From positions 1-16,779 of the forward strand of contig JAHFRO010000048.1 of the NCBI GenBank assembly GCA_023266245.1: a stretch of DNA of 16,779 nt. Direction: 5' to 3'. Numbering within the stretch: position 1 is the stretch's first letter; every line of letters starts with the position of its first letter. Position numbers and translations under genes: made by a program. Shown piece by piece: positions 6,396 through 14,520 of this stretch. The stretch is from Betaproteobacteria bacterium (GTDB lineage: Bacteria; Pseudomonadota; Gammaproteobacteria; Burkholderiales; SG8-41). The notes under the pieces are model-generated. The model saw only the letters and a list, made by a program, of their open reading frames with translations. It did no database searches and had not been told where the DNA came from.

Positions 6396-7920
6396 CTGCG
6401 CTGAACGCCTCGTCGCCCTCTTCGGCAGCCAAGCGGAAGTCGCGCGCCGGCTGCGGCTCGACCGCGCGGTGGTCAATAACTGGATCAAGTCGGGTTACGT
6501 GCCGGCGCGCTGGGCGATGGAAGTGGAGGCGCTGACCTCCGGCCAGATCGCCGCAGCCGAGCTCTTGAACGAAGCCAATGCCAGAAAGCCGATCCGGCTC
6601 AAGTCGCGTCCGGACGGAGAAAGCCTGTTCGGTTCACCGCTATCGGGGAAAGACGTTATGAACGATTTCGCGCCTCTCAGACGCATCAGCTCCTTCCACC
6701 CGCCGCAGCGCACGCTGATGGGCCCGGGCCCGACTGAGATCCATCCGCGAGTGCTCACCACCATGAGCCAGCCGGCGATCGGCTATCTCGACCCGGTCTT
6801 CATCGAGATGATGGAGGAGCTCAAATCCCTCCTGCGCTACGTCTACCAGACGAAGAACCCGCTGACGTTCCCGATCTCTGGGCCGGGCACGGTCGGCATG
6901 GAGTACTGCTTCGTCAACCTGATTGCGCCCGGCGACAAGGTGGTGGTGTGCCGCAACGGCGTGTTCGGCGGGCGCATGATCGAGAACGTCGAGCGCATGG
7001 GCGGCGTCCCGGTGGTGGTGGACGAGAAATGGGGCGAGCCGGCGGACCCGAACAAGCTCGAGGACGCCCTGAAGAAGAACCGCGACGCGCGGGTGGTGGC
7101 CTTCGTGCACGCCGAGACCTCCACCGGCGTGCATTCGGACGCCAGGACCTTGGTCGAGATCGCGCACCGCTACGACGCGCTCACCATCGTGGACGCGGTG
7201 ACCTCGCTCGCCGGCACGCCGGTGCTGGTGGACGAATGGGGAGTAGACGCCATTTACTCGGCGAGCCAGAAGTGCCTGTCGTGCACGCCGGGGCTCTCGC
7301 CGGTGTCGTTCTCCGACCGGGTGGTCGATTACGTGAAATCGCGCAAGGATAAGATCCATTCCTGGTTCATGGACATGAACCTGCTGCTCGGTTACTGGGG
7401 AGCGACCACGCGCACCTATCATCACACTGCACCCACCAACGCGCTGTTCGCGCTGCACGAGGCGCTGATCCTGAGTCACGAAGAGGGGCTGGAGAACTGC
7501 TGGGCGCGGCATCAACGGCATCACACCGCGCTCAAGGCGGGGCTCGAGTCCATGGGACTCAAATTCCTGGTGAAGCCCGAATACCAGCTGCCGCAGATGA
7601 ACGCCGTGATGTGCCCCGAAGGCGTGGAGGAGGCCGCGGTGCGCAGGACGCTGCTCACCGAGTTCAACCTCGAGATCGGCGCCGGGCTCGGCCCCCTGGC
7701 CGGCAAGATCTGGCGCTTCGGCATCATGGGCTACTCGTGCCGGCCCGACAACGTGATGCTGTGCCTCGCGGCGCTGGGTTCGGTGCTCTCAGACATGGGC
7801 CTGCCGGTGCACGTAGGCGATGCCGAAGCCGCCGCGCACGGCGCCTACGCCTCGATGCACGCCAAGGCGGCGCAGGCGAAGGCCAAGAGCAGGGCGGCGT
7901 CGGCAAAAGCCGCTGCCTGA
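6391..7920 (+). CDS. HTH domain fused to a class V (alanine-glyoxylate type) aminotransferase
   Basis: A 509-residue protein in three parts. Residues 1-65 resemble a YdaS/Cro-type helix-turn-helix (Gly-Ser-Gln-Ala-Glu-Val-Ala-Arg-Arg-Leu, then Val-Val-Asn-Asn-Trp, then Val-Pro-Ala-Arg-Trp). Residues 66-89 are a linker. From residue 90 it is a PLP-dependent fold-type I class V enzyme of the alanine/serine-glyoxylate aminotransferase group: Gly-Pro-Gly-Pro-Thr near the start, Asp268 in Ile-Val-Asp-Ala, and PLP-binding Lys294 in Ser-Gln-Lys-Cys. The last 30 residues are rich in Ala and Lys. An internal ATG at 6658, preceded by GGGGAAAG, could start a 420-residue enzyme without the HTH. The start at 6391 (or GTG 6388) lies in a repeat and has only a weak ribosome binding site. 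A strong hairpin follows. Whether the fusion is a regulator, or two genes joined by loss of a stop codon, is open. Confidence 0.85.
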   Translation: MNCAERLVALFGSQAEVARRLRLDRAVVNNWIKSGYVPARWAMEVEALTSGQIAAAELLNEANARKPIRLKSRPDGESLFGSPLSGKDVMNDFAPLRRISSFHPPQRTLMGPGPTEIHPRVLTTMSQPAIGYLDPVFIEMMEELKSLLRYVYQTKNPLTFPISGPGTVGMEYCFVNLIAPGDKVVVCRNGVFGGRMIENVERMGGVPVVVDEKWGEPADPNKLEDALKKNRDARVVAFVHAETSTGVHSDARTLVEIAHRYDALTIVDAVTSLAGTPVLVDEWGVDAIYSASQKCLSCTPGLSPVSFSDRVVDYVKSRKDKIHSWFMDMNLLLGYWGATTRTYHHTAPTNALFALHEALILSHEEGLENCWARHQRHHTALKAGLESMGLKFLVKPEYQLPQMNAVMCPEGVEEAAVRRTLLTEFNLEIGAGLGPLAGKIWRFGIMGYSCRPDNVMLCLAALGSVLSDMGLPVHVGDAEAAAHGAYASMHAKAAQAKAKSRAASAKAAA

Positions 7921-7938
7921 TTCAGGCTTTTGTCCTTC

Positions 7939-7963
7939 AGCCGGCCGCCGCGGGCGGCCGGCT
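7939..7963 (+). terminator. Strong hairpin after the HTH-aminotransferase gene
   Basis: An 11-bp perfect stem, almost all G-C, with a GCG loop (7950-7952), followed by TGCTTTG. It begins 19 bases after the stop codon. The T tract is interrupted, but stem strength and position fit a terminator or attenuator before the hydrolase-fold gene. Confidence 0.6.
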
Positions 7964-7982
7964 TGCTTTGAGGGGAGTGATC

Positions 7983-8762
7983 ATGCCGGTCGTAAAAGTG
8001 AATGGTGCGGATCTCGACGTCGTGAAGGCCGGAGCGGGCCGTGATCTAGTCCTGCTGCATTCGCTGCTGACCGACCGATCGGCATTCGATCTCGTCGTTC
8101 CCGCGTTGACGAAGACCCGCCGGCTGTGGCTGGTCAATCTGCCCGGCTACGGCGCGTCAGCCCCCGCCGGCCCGGACGTCGAGGATTATGCCGATCGCAT
8201 TGCCGGTCTATTCGCGTCGCTGCGCCTGCCCAAACAGACAGATGTCCTCGGCAACGGCTTCGGCGGCTTCATCTCGATCGCGCTGGCGGCAAGACACGGT
8301 GACAAATTCGACCGGCTGGTCGTAGCGGATGCGCTGGCGGCGTTCCCGGAGCCCGCCAAGCAGCCGCTCAAGACACTGGCGGACAAAGTGGCGCAGGAAG
8401 GCATGGCTGGCGCGCTCGACATCGCGATCCGCCGGATGTTTCCCGAAGCGTTCATCGCCGCTCATCCGCAGATCGTGGCCGAGCGCAAGCGGGCGCTCGA
8501 GAAGGCCGATGCGGCGAGCTTTCGTACGGCGTGCCTGGCGCTGGCCAAACTGGATTTCGCGCCGATCCTGGGACGGATTCGTAACCCGGCCCTGGTGCTG
8601 GTGGGCGCAAAAGACCAAACGACACCGCCGGCCCTGGCGCGCGAGCTGGCGGCTCAAACCCCCGGTGCGAAGTTCCTCGAGATCCCGGATTGCGGCCATT
8701 GCCCGCAAATCGAGAAGCCGCAGGCCTTTGTCGAGGCGGTCAACGCCTTCCTTCCGCACTAA
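7983..8762 (+). CDS. Alpha/beta-hydrolase-fold protein lacking the nucleophile Ser
   Basis: A 259-residue protein of the alpha/beta-hydrolase fold, most like the 3-oxoadipate enol-lactonase and haloperoxidase-like group. Visible features are the oxyanion-region Leu-Leu-His-Ser-Leu (24-28), Asn-Leu-Pro-Gly-Tyr-Gly (52-57), the nucleophile elbow Gly-Asn-Gly-Phe-Gly-Gly (90-95), Asp211 in Gly-Ala-Lys-Asp and His239 in Cys-Gly-His. The elbow normally reads Gly-x-Ser-x-Gly; here the middle residue (92, codon GGC at 8256-8258) is Gly, so the catalytic Ser is missing while Asp and His remain. It may be a non-catalytic relative, use another mechanism, or belong to a subfamily where this is normal. 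GAGGGGAG upstream is a good ribosome binding site. The gene follows the aminotransferase after a hairpin. No signal peptide is seen. Confidence 0.88.
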   Translation: MPVVKVNGADLDVVKAGAGRDLVLLHSLLTDRSAFDLVVPALTKTRRLWLVNLPGYGASAPAGPDVEDYADRIAGLFASLRLPKQTDVLGNGFGGFISIALAARHGDKFDRLVVADALAAFPEPAKQPLKTLADKVAQEGMAGALDIAIRRMFPEAFIAAHPQIVAERKRALEKADAASFRTACLALAKLDFAPILGRIRNPALVLVGAKDQTTPPALARELAAQTPGAKFLEIPDCGHCPQIEKPQAFVEAVNAFLPH

Positions 8763-9011
8763 TAATTGGGGCCCCTGTGAGCCGCCGAGCAGTCGCAGCC
8801 CTTCTTGATGGGGCGTGACGTGATGAAGCGTGACGTGGTGAGGCGTGACTGGTGACTGGATCCTAGCCGCGTGTTGAACGGCGGCGACACCGTCCGTTCG
8901 AACTCGCGGAGTTAAAGCGGCGTCTTGCGTCCGCCTTTAACGTCATTTGGGCGAGCAAAGAAAGTTACCAGCCGCGGGGCTGCCCCCCGCCATCGGCGCG
9001 CATGCGCCGTT
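8763..9011. other. Intergenic region with repeat units and hairpins
   Basis: I see no gene. It contains a 15-base tandem repeat (8814-8860) and an imperfect hairpin at 8911-8941 (arms GTTAAAG and CTTTAAC). A GC-rich string follows at 8971-8990. The hydrolase-fold gene and mgtE converge on this stretch. Confidence 0.5.
8814..8860. repeat. Tandem repeat of a 15-base GCGTGACGTGRTGAR unit
   Basis: Two full units (8814-8828 and 8829-8843) and a diverged third (8844-8860), all starting GCGTGAC. Confidence 0.6.
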
Positions 9012-9013
9012 TT
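8994..9013 (+). terminator. Small hairpin with T run between convergent genes
   Basis: A 6-bp stem CGGCGC/GCGCCG (8994-8999 and 9004-9009) with a GCAT loop and then TTTT. It reads as a plus-strand terminator for the hydrolase-fold gene and overlaps the last codon region of mgtE by two bases. Confidence 0.4.
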
Positions 9014-10253
9014 AGCGGATCAGTAAGGTCGCAAGACCCAGCAGCAGTCCCATGCTCACCACGTCGGTCGCGGTGGTGAGGAAGATGCTGGACGCGGTGG
9101 CGGGGTCCGCCCCGAAGCGCTTGAGCGTCAACGGCACCATCGCGCCGCAGATGCCGCTTGCAATGCAGCTTACGACCAGCGCCATCCACACCACGATGCT
9201 CAATACGAAGGCGTTGGGATTGCCCTGGTAGACCGCGACGGCGAGCATCCCGAGCCCGGCGATCAGTCCGGTAAGGGCGCCATTGTAGAAGCCCAGCGAT
9301 GCTTCCTTTGCAACCAGGGCTCTTTCCTTTCCCGCTTTGAGCTCACCGAGGGTGAGACCGCGCAGCGTGACGGCGAGCGCCTGGCAGCCGGTGTTGCCCG
9401 ATTGTCCGGCGAGCACCGGCAGGAACAGGGCGAGTATCACCAGCCGGTCCACCGTGTCCTGGAAAATGGCGACAACCGCTCCCGCGGCAAAGGCGGTGAG
9501 GAGATTGAGCTGGAGCCAGGGATGGCGGAACTTGAAGCTCTGGCCCAGGGGCGTGGCGAGCCGCTCCTCCTTCTCGACGCCGACCATGGTGCCGACCTGG
9601 GCGGTAATCTCGATCGCCTGCTCCTCGAACATCGCCTGGCCGCGCACCAGCCCGATCAGCACGCCGTTCTCGTCGCACACCGGATAGGCCGGGTAGTGAC
9701 GGTCGAGCACGAGCTTCATCGCTTCCCCGAGTGGCAGGTCGGGTTTGAGGAAAAACATCTCGCGGAGCATCAGCGCCTCGAGCCGCGCGCCTTCATCGCC
9801 CGCAAACAGCAGATCACGCATGGTGATGATACCGATGAGCCGTCCACTCGCGTCGGTCACGTAACTGTAGGTGATGAATGCGGTCATGATGAGCGTGCGC
9901 AGTTGCTCGACGGTTTCGCGCACCGTCTGCTCGGGCCGGAACACCGCGAGCGCCGGCTCCATCAGTCGCCCGATGCTGCCCTGCGGATAGCGCTGGTTGC
10001 GCTCCCACTGGCGCGCGGTCTCGGGCGGCACCGCTTGCATCACCCCATCCACCAGCCCGTGCGGGAGCTCCTGGAGGATGTCCTGCGTGAGCGCGGGGTT
10101 GAGGTCCATCAGCACCCCGGCGATCACGTTTGCCGGATACTCGGCGAGCAGCGTCGCGGCTTCCTGCGGCGGCCGTGCCTTCACCTCCGGCAAGAGCATC
10201 TTTCTCTGCTGTTCCTGCACCTGCTGCTGCGATTCAGTCAGAACGGGCTGCAC
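9012..10253 (-). CDS. mgtE: Magnesium transporter MgtE
   Basis: A 413-residue inner-membrane magnesium channel. The order is a short N-terminal helical domain (about residues 25-95), two CBS domains (about 95-215, with Leu-Ile-Gly-Ile-Ile-Thr-Met-Arg-Asp in the first and Gly-Val-Leu-Ile-Gly-Leu-Val in the second), and a membrane domain with about five helices from residue 230. The pore signature Pro-Val-Leu-Ala-Gly-Gln-Ser-Gly-Asn-Thr-Gly and the conserved Asp of the last helix (Thr-Thr-Ala-Thr-Asp-Val-Val) are present. The CBS and N domains normally sense cytoplasmic magnesium and close the channel. It is shorter than the usual ~450 residues, the difference being in the N-terminal domain. 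The start is GTG at 10253, chosen because AGGGAGG precedes it at good spacing. It is transcribed on its own. Confidence 0.93.
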   Translation of the reverse strand: MQPVLTESQQQVQEQQRKMLLPEVKARPPQEAATLLAEYPANVIAGVLMDLNPALTQDILQELPHGLVDGVMQAVPPETARQWERNQRYPQGSIGRLMEPALAVFRPEQTVRETVEQLRTLIMTAFITYSYVTDASGRLIGIITMRDLLFAGDEGARLEALMLREMFFLKPDLPLGEAMKLVLDRHYPAYPVCDENGVLIGLVRGQAMFEEQAIEITAQVGTMVGVEKEERLATPLGQSFKFRHPWLQLNLLTAFAAGAVVAIFQDTVDRLVILALFLPVLAGQSGNTGCQALAVTLRGLTLGELKAGKERALVAKEASLGFYNGALTGLIAGLGMLAVAVYQGNPNAFVLSIVVWMALVVSCIASGICGAMVPLTLKRFGADPATASSIFLTTATDVVSMGLLLGLATLLIR

Positions 10254-10393
10254 GTCGCCTCCCTTCGCGCTGGTGTTTCGTCAGCGCGCATTGTGCCGTA
10301 GAACGCGGTGCAGGAGGAGATGCGCAGGGCGCGGAACGCCGCGTGGCGTGGTGCGAAGGGCTAAAGCCCGAGGAGCCGGCCGTACGCTATGAG

Positions 10394-11341
10394 CTAGCCG
10401 AGGAGCGCGGCGCGCTCAGCGAGCACACCGGCGAGCGCGTGGAACAGATCCACCGAGGCGTCAATCTCGTCCTTGTTGATCGAGACCGATTCGACGTTGA
10501 TGCCGAGCGGCACGCGCCCGATGTAGTCCTGCTCGAGGATCCGCACCAGGTTCGCGCGGCAGATCTCGATCGACTTGGCGAGCGGCGAGGCGGCGGACTG
10601 GATCGCGCGCTCGGTCTCCGGAGCGATCGAGATCCCCAGCCATTTCATGAAGGCCAGGGTTTTCTCGCGGCCGACCGGCGCGAACGTGAGCACCACACGC
10701 CGCGGCGCGACGCCGGCTTGCGCGCAGTCGCGCGCATAGTCGGAGAGCATGCGCACCGTGGCCCCGGCGTGGTACACGGTCTGCGAGACGAAGAAGCTCG
10801 CGCCGTGGGACGCCTTGTCGATCATGCGCCGGCTCTCGCTCAAATGCTGCCCGTGGCGCTCGGCGATCGCCACGCCGCCGATCGTGAACCGGCGCTCGTG
10901 CGCCACAGCGATGCGGATCGCGCCGGTGAGCGGCAGCGGATAGCGCGCGCCCTTGGAGGTCGGCCGGCCGACGATGGCCAGGTAGTCGATCGCGTAGTCG
11001 CGCGCGGTCTCGTCGAGCCACGAGCGCCACTCGGTTTCGGATATCTCGCCGATGCACTTGTATGCGATCGCCGGCGTCCCGGTCTGCGAGAAAAGGAGCT
11101 TCGCGTAGGCGCGCGGGTCGATGGTACGCGTGAACGGGAACGGCCGCGGAACCGCGGTGCGGCTCGATTCGTCCTGGATGTCGTACACCACGAAGCCGTC
11201 GAGCGGCAGGGGGTTCACCCGCTCGATGAGCTTCGCCGCGGCAGTCTCGACGAGCTCGCGCGGCGAGCCCTCGCGCGGCGGGGTAGTGCCGTACAGGCGC
11301 ACCAGACCCTGCGCGTCGAGCAGCTTGGAATTGAGGCCCAT
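10394..11341 (-). CDS. MetF-like (methylenetetrahydrofolate reductase superfamily) protein
   Basis: A 315-residue cytoplasmic protein that resembles MetF along much of its length: a block Arg-Phe-Thr-Ile-Gly-Gly-Val-Ala followed by Glu-Arg-His and then Ala-Ser-Phe-Phe-Val-Ser-Gln-Thr matches the MetF region in which the protein tracks folate and flavin. MetF reduces methylenetetrahydrofolate to the methyl donor for methionine. However, the N-terminal MetF motif Ser-Phe-Glu-Phe-Phe-Pro-Pro appears here as Leu-Tyr-Gly-Thr-Thr-Pro-Pro, so the catalytic Glu (Glu28 in E. coli) would be Gly. The location after metK and ahcY is where metF lies in many betaproteobacteria, supporting a role in one-carbon metabolism. 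The reaction may differ from that of MetF. ATG 11341 lacks a clear ribosome binding site. Alternative: another flavin or folate enzyme of the same barrel family. Confidence 0.6.
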   Translation of the reverse strand: MGLNSKLLDAQGLVRLYGTTPPREGSPRELVETAAAKLIERVNPLPLDGFVVYDIQDESSRTAVPRPFPFTRTIDPRAYAKLLFSQTGTPAIAYKCIGEISETEWRSWLDETARDYAIDYLAIVGRPTSKGARYPLPLTGAIRIAVAHERRFTIGGVAIAERHGQHLSESRRMIDKASHGASFFVSQTVYHAGATVRMLSDYARDCAQAGVAPRRVVLTFAPVGREKTLAFMKWLGISIAPETERAIQSAASPLAKSIEICRANLVRILEQDYIGRVPLGINVESVSINKDEIDASVDLFHALAGVLAERAALLG

Positions 11342-11390
11342 GCAGAGGGCTGCGGCTTTAGAGGCGCTTGGCTGCGAAATCGATTTGCGG

Positions 11391-11509
11391 GTGAAACATG
11401 AAATGGGGCCCCTGCTCCACGTTGCGCCGGCCCCTGCTCCACGTTCCGGCGCGCCTCTCCCCCGGTTATGGTGGAGAGGGGGGGTTACGTTTCACATTTC
11501 ACTTTTCAC
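11391..11509. repeat. Inverted GTGAAAN heptamers flanking a repeat-rich spacer
   Basis: The left arm at 11391-11405 has two heptamers and the right arm at 11488-11509 has three in the opposite orientation; 13 of 15 positions pair. Between them lie a 17-base direct repeat starting GGCCCCTGCTCC (11407-11423 and 11429-11445) and a 7-bp hairpin (11454-11460 against 11473-11479). The whole element fills the gap between ahcY and the MetF-like gene and ends 4 bases from the ahcY stop. No intrinsic terminator for ahcY is evident. Confidence 0.65.
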
Positions 11510-11513
11510 TGTT

Positions 11514-12905
<1,392 letters not shown>

Positions 12906-12921
12906 ACGAATGCTATTTGAC

Positions 12922-13218
12922 CCCCGCATCGGCCTTTAGGGCCGATGCCTTGTCTGTGTTTTGGCTCCGACATAACCTGCCAAGCAGGTTAGTCTCCGCC
13001 GAAACAAAGACAAGTGCCTGCGGCATGGGCCTGTTCGCTTCGTTCACAGCCCCGCATCGGCCTTTAGGGCCGATGCCTTGTCTGTGTTTTGGCTCCGACA
13101 TAACCTGCCAAGCAGGTTAGTCTCCGCCGAAACAAAGACAAGTGCCTGCGGCATGGGCCTGTTCGCTTCGTTCACAGCCCCGCATCGGCCTTTAGGGCCG
13201 ATGCCTTGTCTGTGTTTT
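12922..13218. repeat. Perfect 128-bp tandem repeat between metK and ahcY (2.3 copies)
   Basis: Two full copies (12922-13049 and 13050-13177), identical by eye, and a 41-bp partial copy (13178-13218) that lies inside the 3' end of metK. Each copy, read on the minus strand, ends with the metK codons for Asn-Thr-Asp-Lys-Ala-Ser-Ala-Leu-Lys-Ala-Asp-Ala-Gly, so the unit consists of the metK 3' end plus its downstream sequence. Each copy has a GCATCGGCC/GGCCGATGC hairpin (9 bp, CTAAA loop), and each full copy also has a longer imperfect hairpin of about 65 bases topped by TAACCTGC/GCAGGTTA. An artefact of assembly cannot be ruled out. Confidence 0.9.
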
Positions 13219-14335
13219 CCCAAGTAAATTCCGGCTCATCGCGGCCGAAATGGCCGTAAGCCGCGGTCTTGGTGTAGATCGGCCGCAGCAGGTCGAGCGA
13301 CTGGATGATGCCTTTCGGACGCAGGTCGAAATGCTTTGCCACTAACTTCTCGATCCGATCGTCGGGTATCTTCCCCGTGCCGAAAGTGTCCACCATGATG
13401 CTCACCGGCCGCGCAACGCCGATCGCGTAGGCGAACTGCACCTCGCATTTCGTGGCGAGCCCGGCGGCGACGATGTTCTTCGCCACGTGGCGCGCGGCGT
13501 AGGCCGCGGAGCGGTCCACCTTCGAGGGGTCCTTGCCGGAGAAAGCGCCGCCGCCGTGCCGCGAGTAGCCGCCGTAGGTGTCCACGATGATCTTGCGCCC
13601 GGTCAATCCCGTGTCGCCCATCGGCCCGCCGATCACGAAGCGCCCCGTCGGGTTGATGAGATAGCGTGTCTCCTTGGTGAGCATGTTCTTGGGGAATACC
13701 GGCTTCACGATTTCCTCGATCACTGCCTCGGTGAGCGGCTCGTGCGAGATGTCGGGCGCGTGCTGGGTCGAGATCACCACGGTCTCGACATGGTGCGGCT
13801 TGCCGTCGGCGTAGCGCACCGAGACCTGTGATTTGGCATCCGGCCGCAGCCACGGCAACCGGCCGTCCTTGCGCAGTTCCGCGTGGCGCTCCATCAGGCG
13901 GTGTGCGTAGTAGATCGGCATCGGCATCAGCTGCGCGGTCTCGTCGCAGGCAAAGCCGTACATCAGTCCCTGGTCGCCCGCGCCCTGCTCGGCGTCGAGG
14001 CCCTTGCCCTCGTCCACGCCCTGTGCGATGTCGGGCGACTGCTTGTCGAAGGCGGTGAGCACTGCGCAGGTGCGGTAGTCGAAGCCGATCTCGGAGCTGT
14101 CGTAGCCGATGCGCTTGATGATGTCGCGCGCGATCTCGCCGTAGTCCACGCTGGCATGGGTCGTGATCTGGCCCGCCATCACGACCAGGCCGGTTGCGAC
14201 CAGCGTCTCGGCGGCGACGCGCCCGTGCTTGTCCTGCTTGAGCACGGCATCGAGCACGGCATCGGAAATCTGGTCCGCGACCTTGTCCGGGTGGCCTTCG
14301 GAAACCGATTCAGAAGTGAACAGAAAATCGCTCAT
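13172..14335 (-). CDS. metK: S-adenosylmethionine synthetase
   Basis: A 387-residue cytoplasmic enzyme that makes S-adenosylmethionine from methionine and ATP. Family motifs are Gly-His-Pro-Asp-Lys near residue 14, Gly-Ala-Gly-Asp-Gln-Gly-Leu-Met-Tyr-Gly in the first third, and Gly-Gly-Gly-Ala-Phe-Ser-Gly-Lys-Asp-Pro-Ser-Lys-Val-Asp-Arg-Ser in the last half. The ATG at 14335 gives the normal Met-Ser-Asp-Phe-Leu-Phe-Thr-Ser-Glu start; the frame extends to 14368 but that part is not conserved. The C-terminus (Glu-Phe-Thr-Trp-Glu then Thr-Asp-Lys-Ala) is intact and its last codons are repeated downstream. It diverges from the lipid A acyltransferase gene and is followed by ahcY on the same strand. 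No SAM riboswitch is visible upstream. Confidence 0.97.
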   Translation of the reverse strand: MSDFLFTSESVSEGHPDKVADQISDAVLDAVLKQDKHGRVAAETLVATGLVVMAGQITTHASVDYGEIARDIIKRIGYDSSEIGFDYRTCAVLTAFDKQSPDIAQGVDEGKGLDAEQGAGDQGLMYGFACDETAQLMPMPIYYAHRLMERHAELRKDGRLPWLRPDAKSQVSVRYADGKPHHVETVVISTQHAPDISHEPLTEAVIEEIVKPVFPKNMLTKETRYLINPTGRFVIGGPMGDTGLTGRKIIVDTYGGYSRHGGGAFSGKDPSKVDRSAAYAARHVAKNIVAAGLATKCEVQFAYAIGVARPVSIMVDTFGTGKIPDDRIEKLVAKHFDLRPKGIIQSLDLLRPIYTKTAAYGHFGRDEPEFTWENTDKASALKADAGL

Positions 14336-14520
14336 TTTTAGTATTTCGTGAAACGGGCAAAGGCGCATAGAATAGCAGATAAGCCTCGATTTATAAAGAA
14401 TAATGACCCCAAAATGACGAAAGAGCAGGCTTCTAATAATTCATCGACGATGCGGCGAATTTTGGGCAGTACGGATCGACGTTTGTGCTCGCTGTTTCAG
14501 CGGCGGTGATTCGCTAATCG
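14336..14520. promoter_or_regulatory. Divergent AT-rich upstream region of metK and the first acyltransferase
   Basis: A 185-base gap richer in A and T than its surroundings, as expected for a divergent promoter region. On the minus strand TATTCT about 40 bases before metK is a candidate -10, with no good -35. On the plus strand TATAAA near 14391 and TAATAAT near 14434 are candidate -10 elements. None is convincing on its own. Confidence 0.35.

Noticed and set aside
9402..10301. 299-codon plus-strand frame opposite mgtE
   Set aside because: Shadow of mgtE; no recognisable domains.
10130..11401. 423-codon plus-strand frame opposite mgtE and the MetF-like gene
   Set aside because: The composition is Arg/Ala-rich as expected of a shadow frame, and two recognisable minus-strand genes explain the sequence.
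11446..11485. Intrinsic terminator for ahcY at the CCTCTCC/GGAGAGG hairpin
   Set aside because: On the minus strand the hairpin is followed by GC-rich sequence with no T run.
12913..13101. Small minus-strand frame inside the 128-bp repeat
   Set aside because: It reads only repeat sequence and the copied metK codons; there is no independent sign of coding.
12906..13171. SAH riboswitch upstream of ahcY
   Set aside because: The conserved core strings I know for that riboswitch are not visible; a covariance search would settle it.
12922..13218. CRISPR array, because of regular direct repeats
   Set aside because: The unit is a continuous 128-bp duplication of the metK end with no variable spacers, and no cas genes are present.
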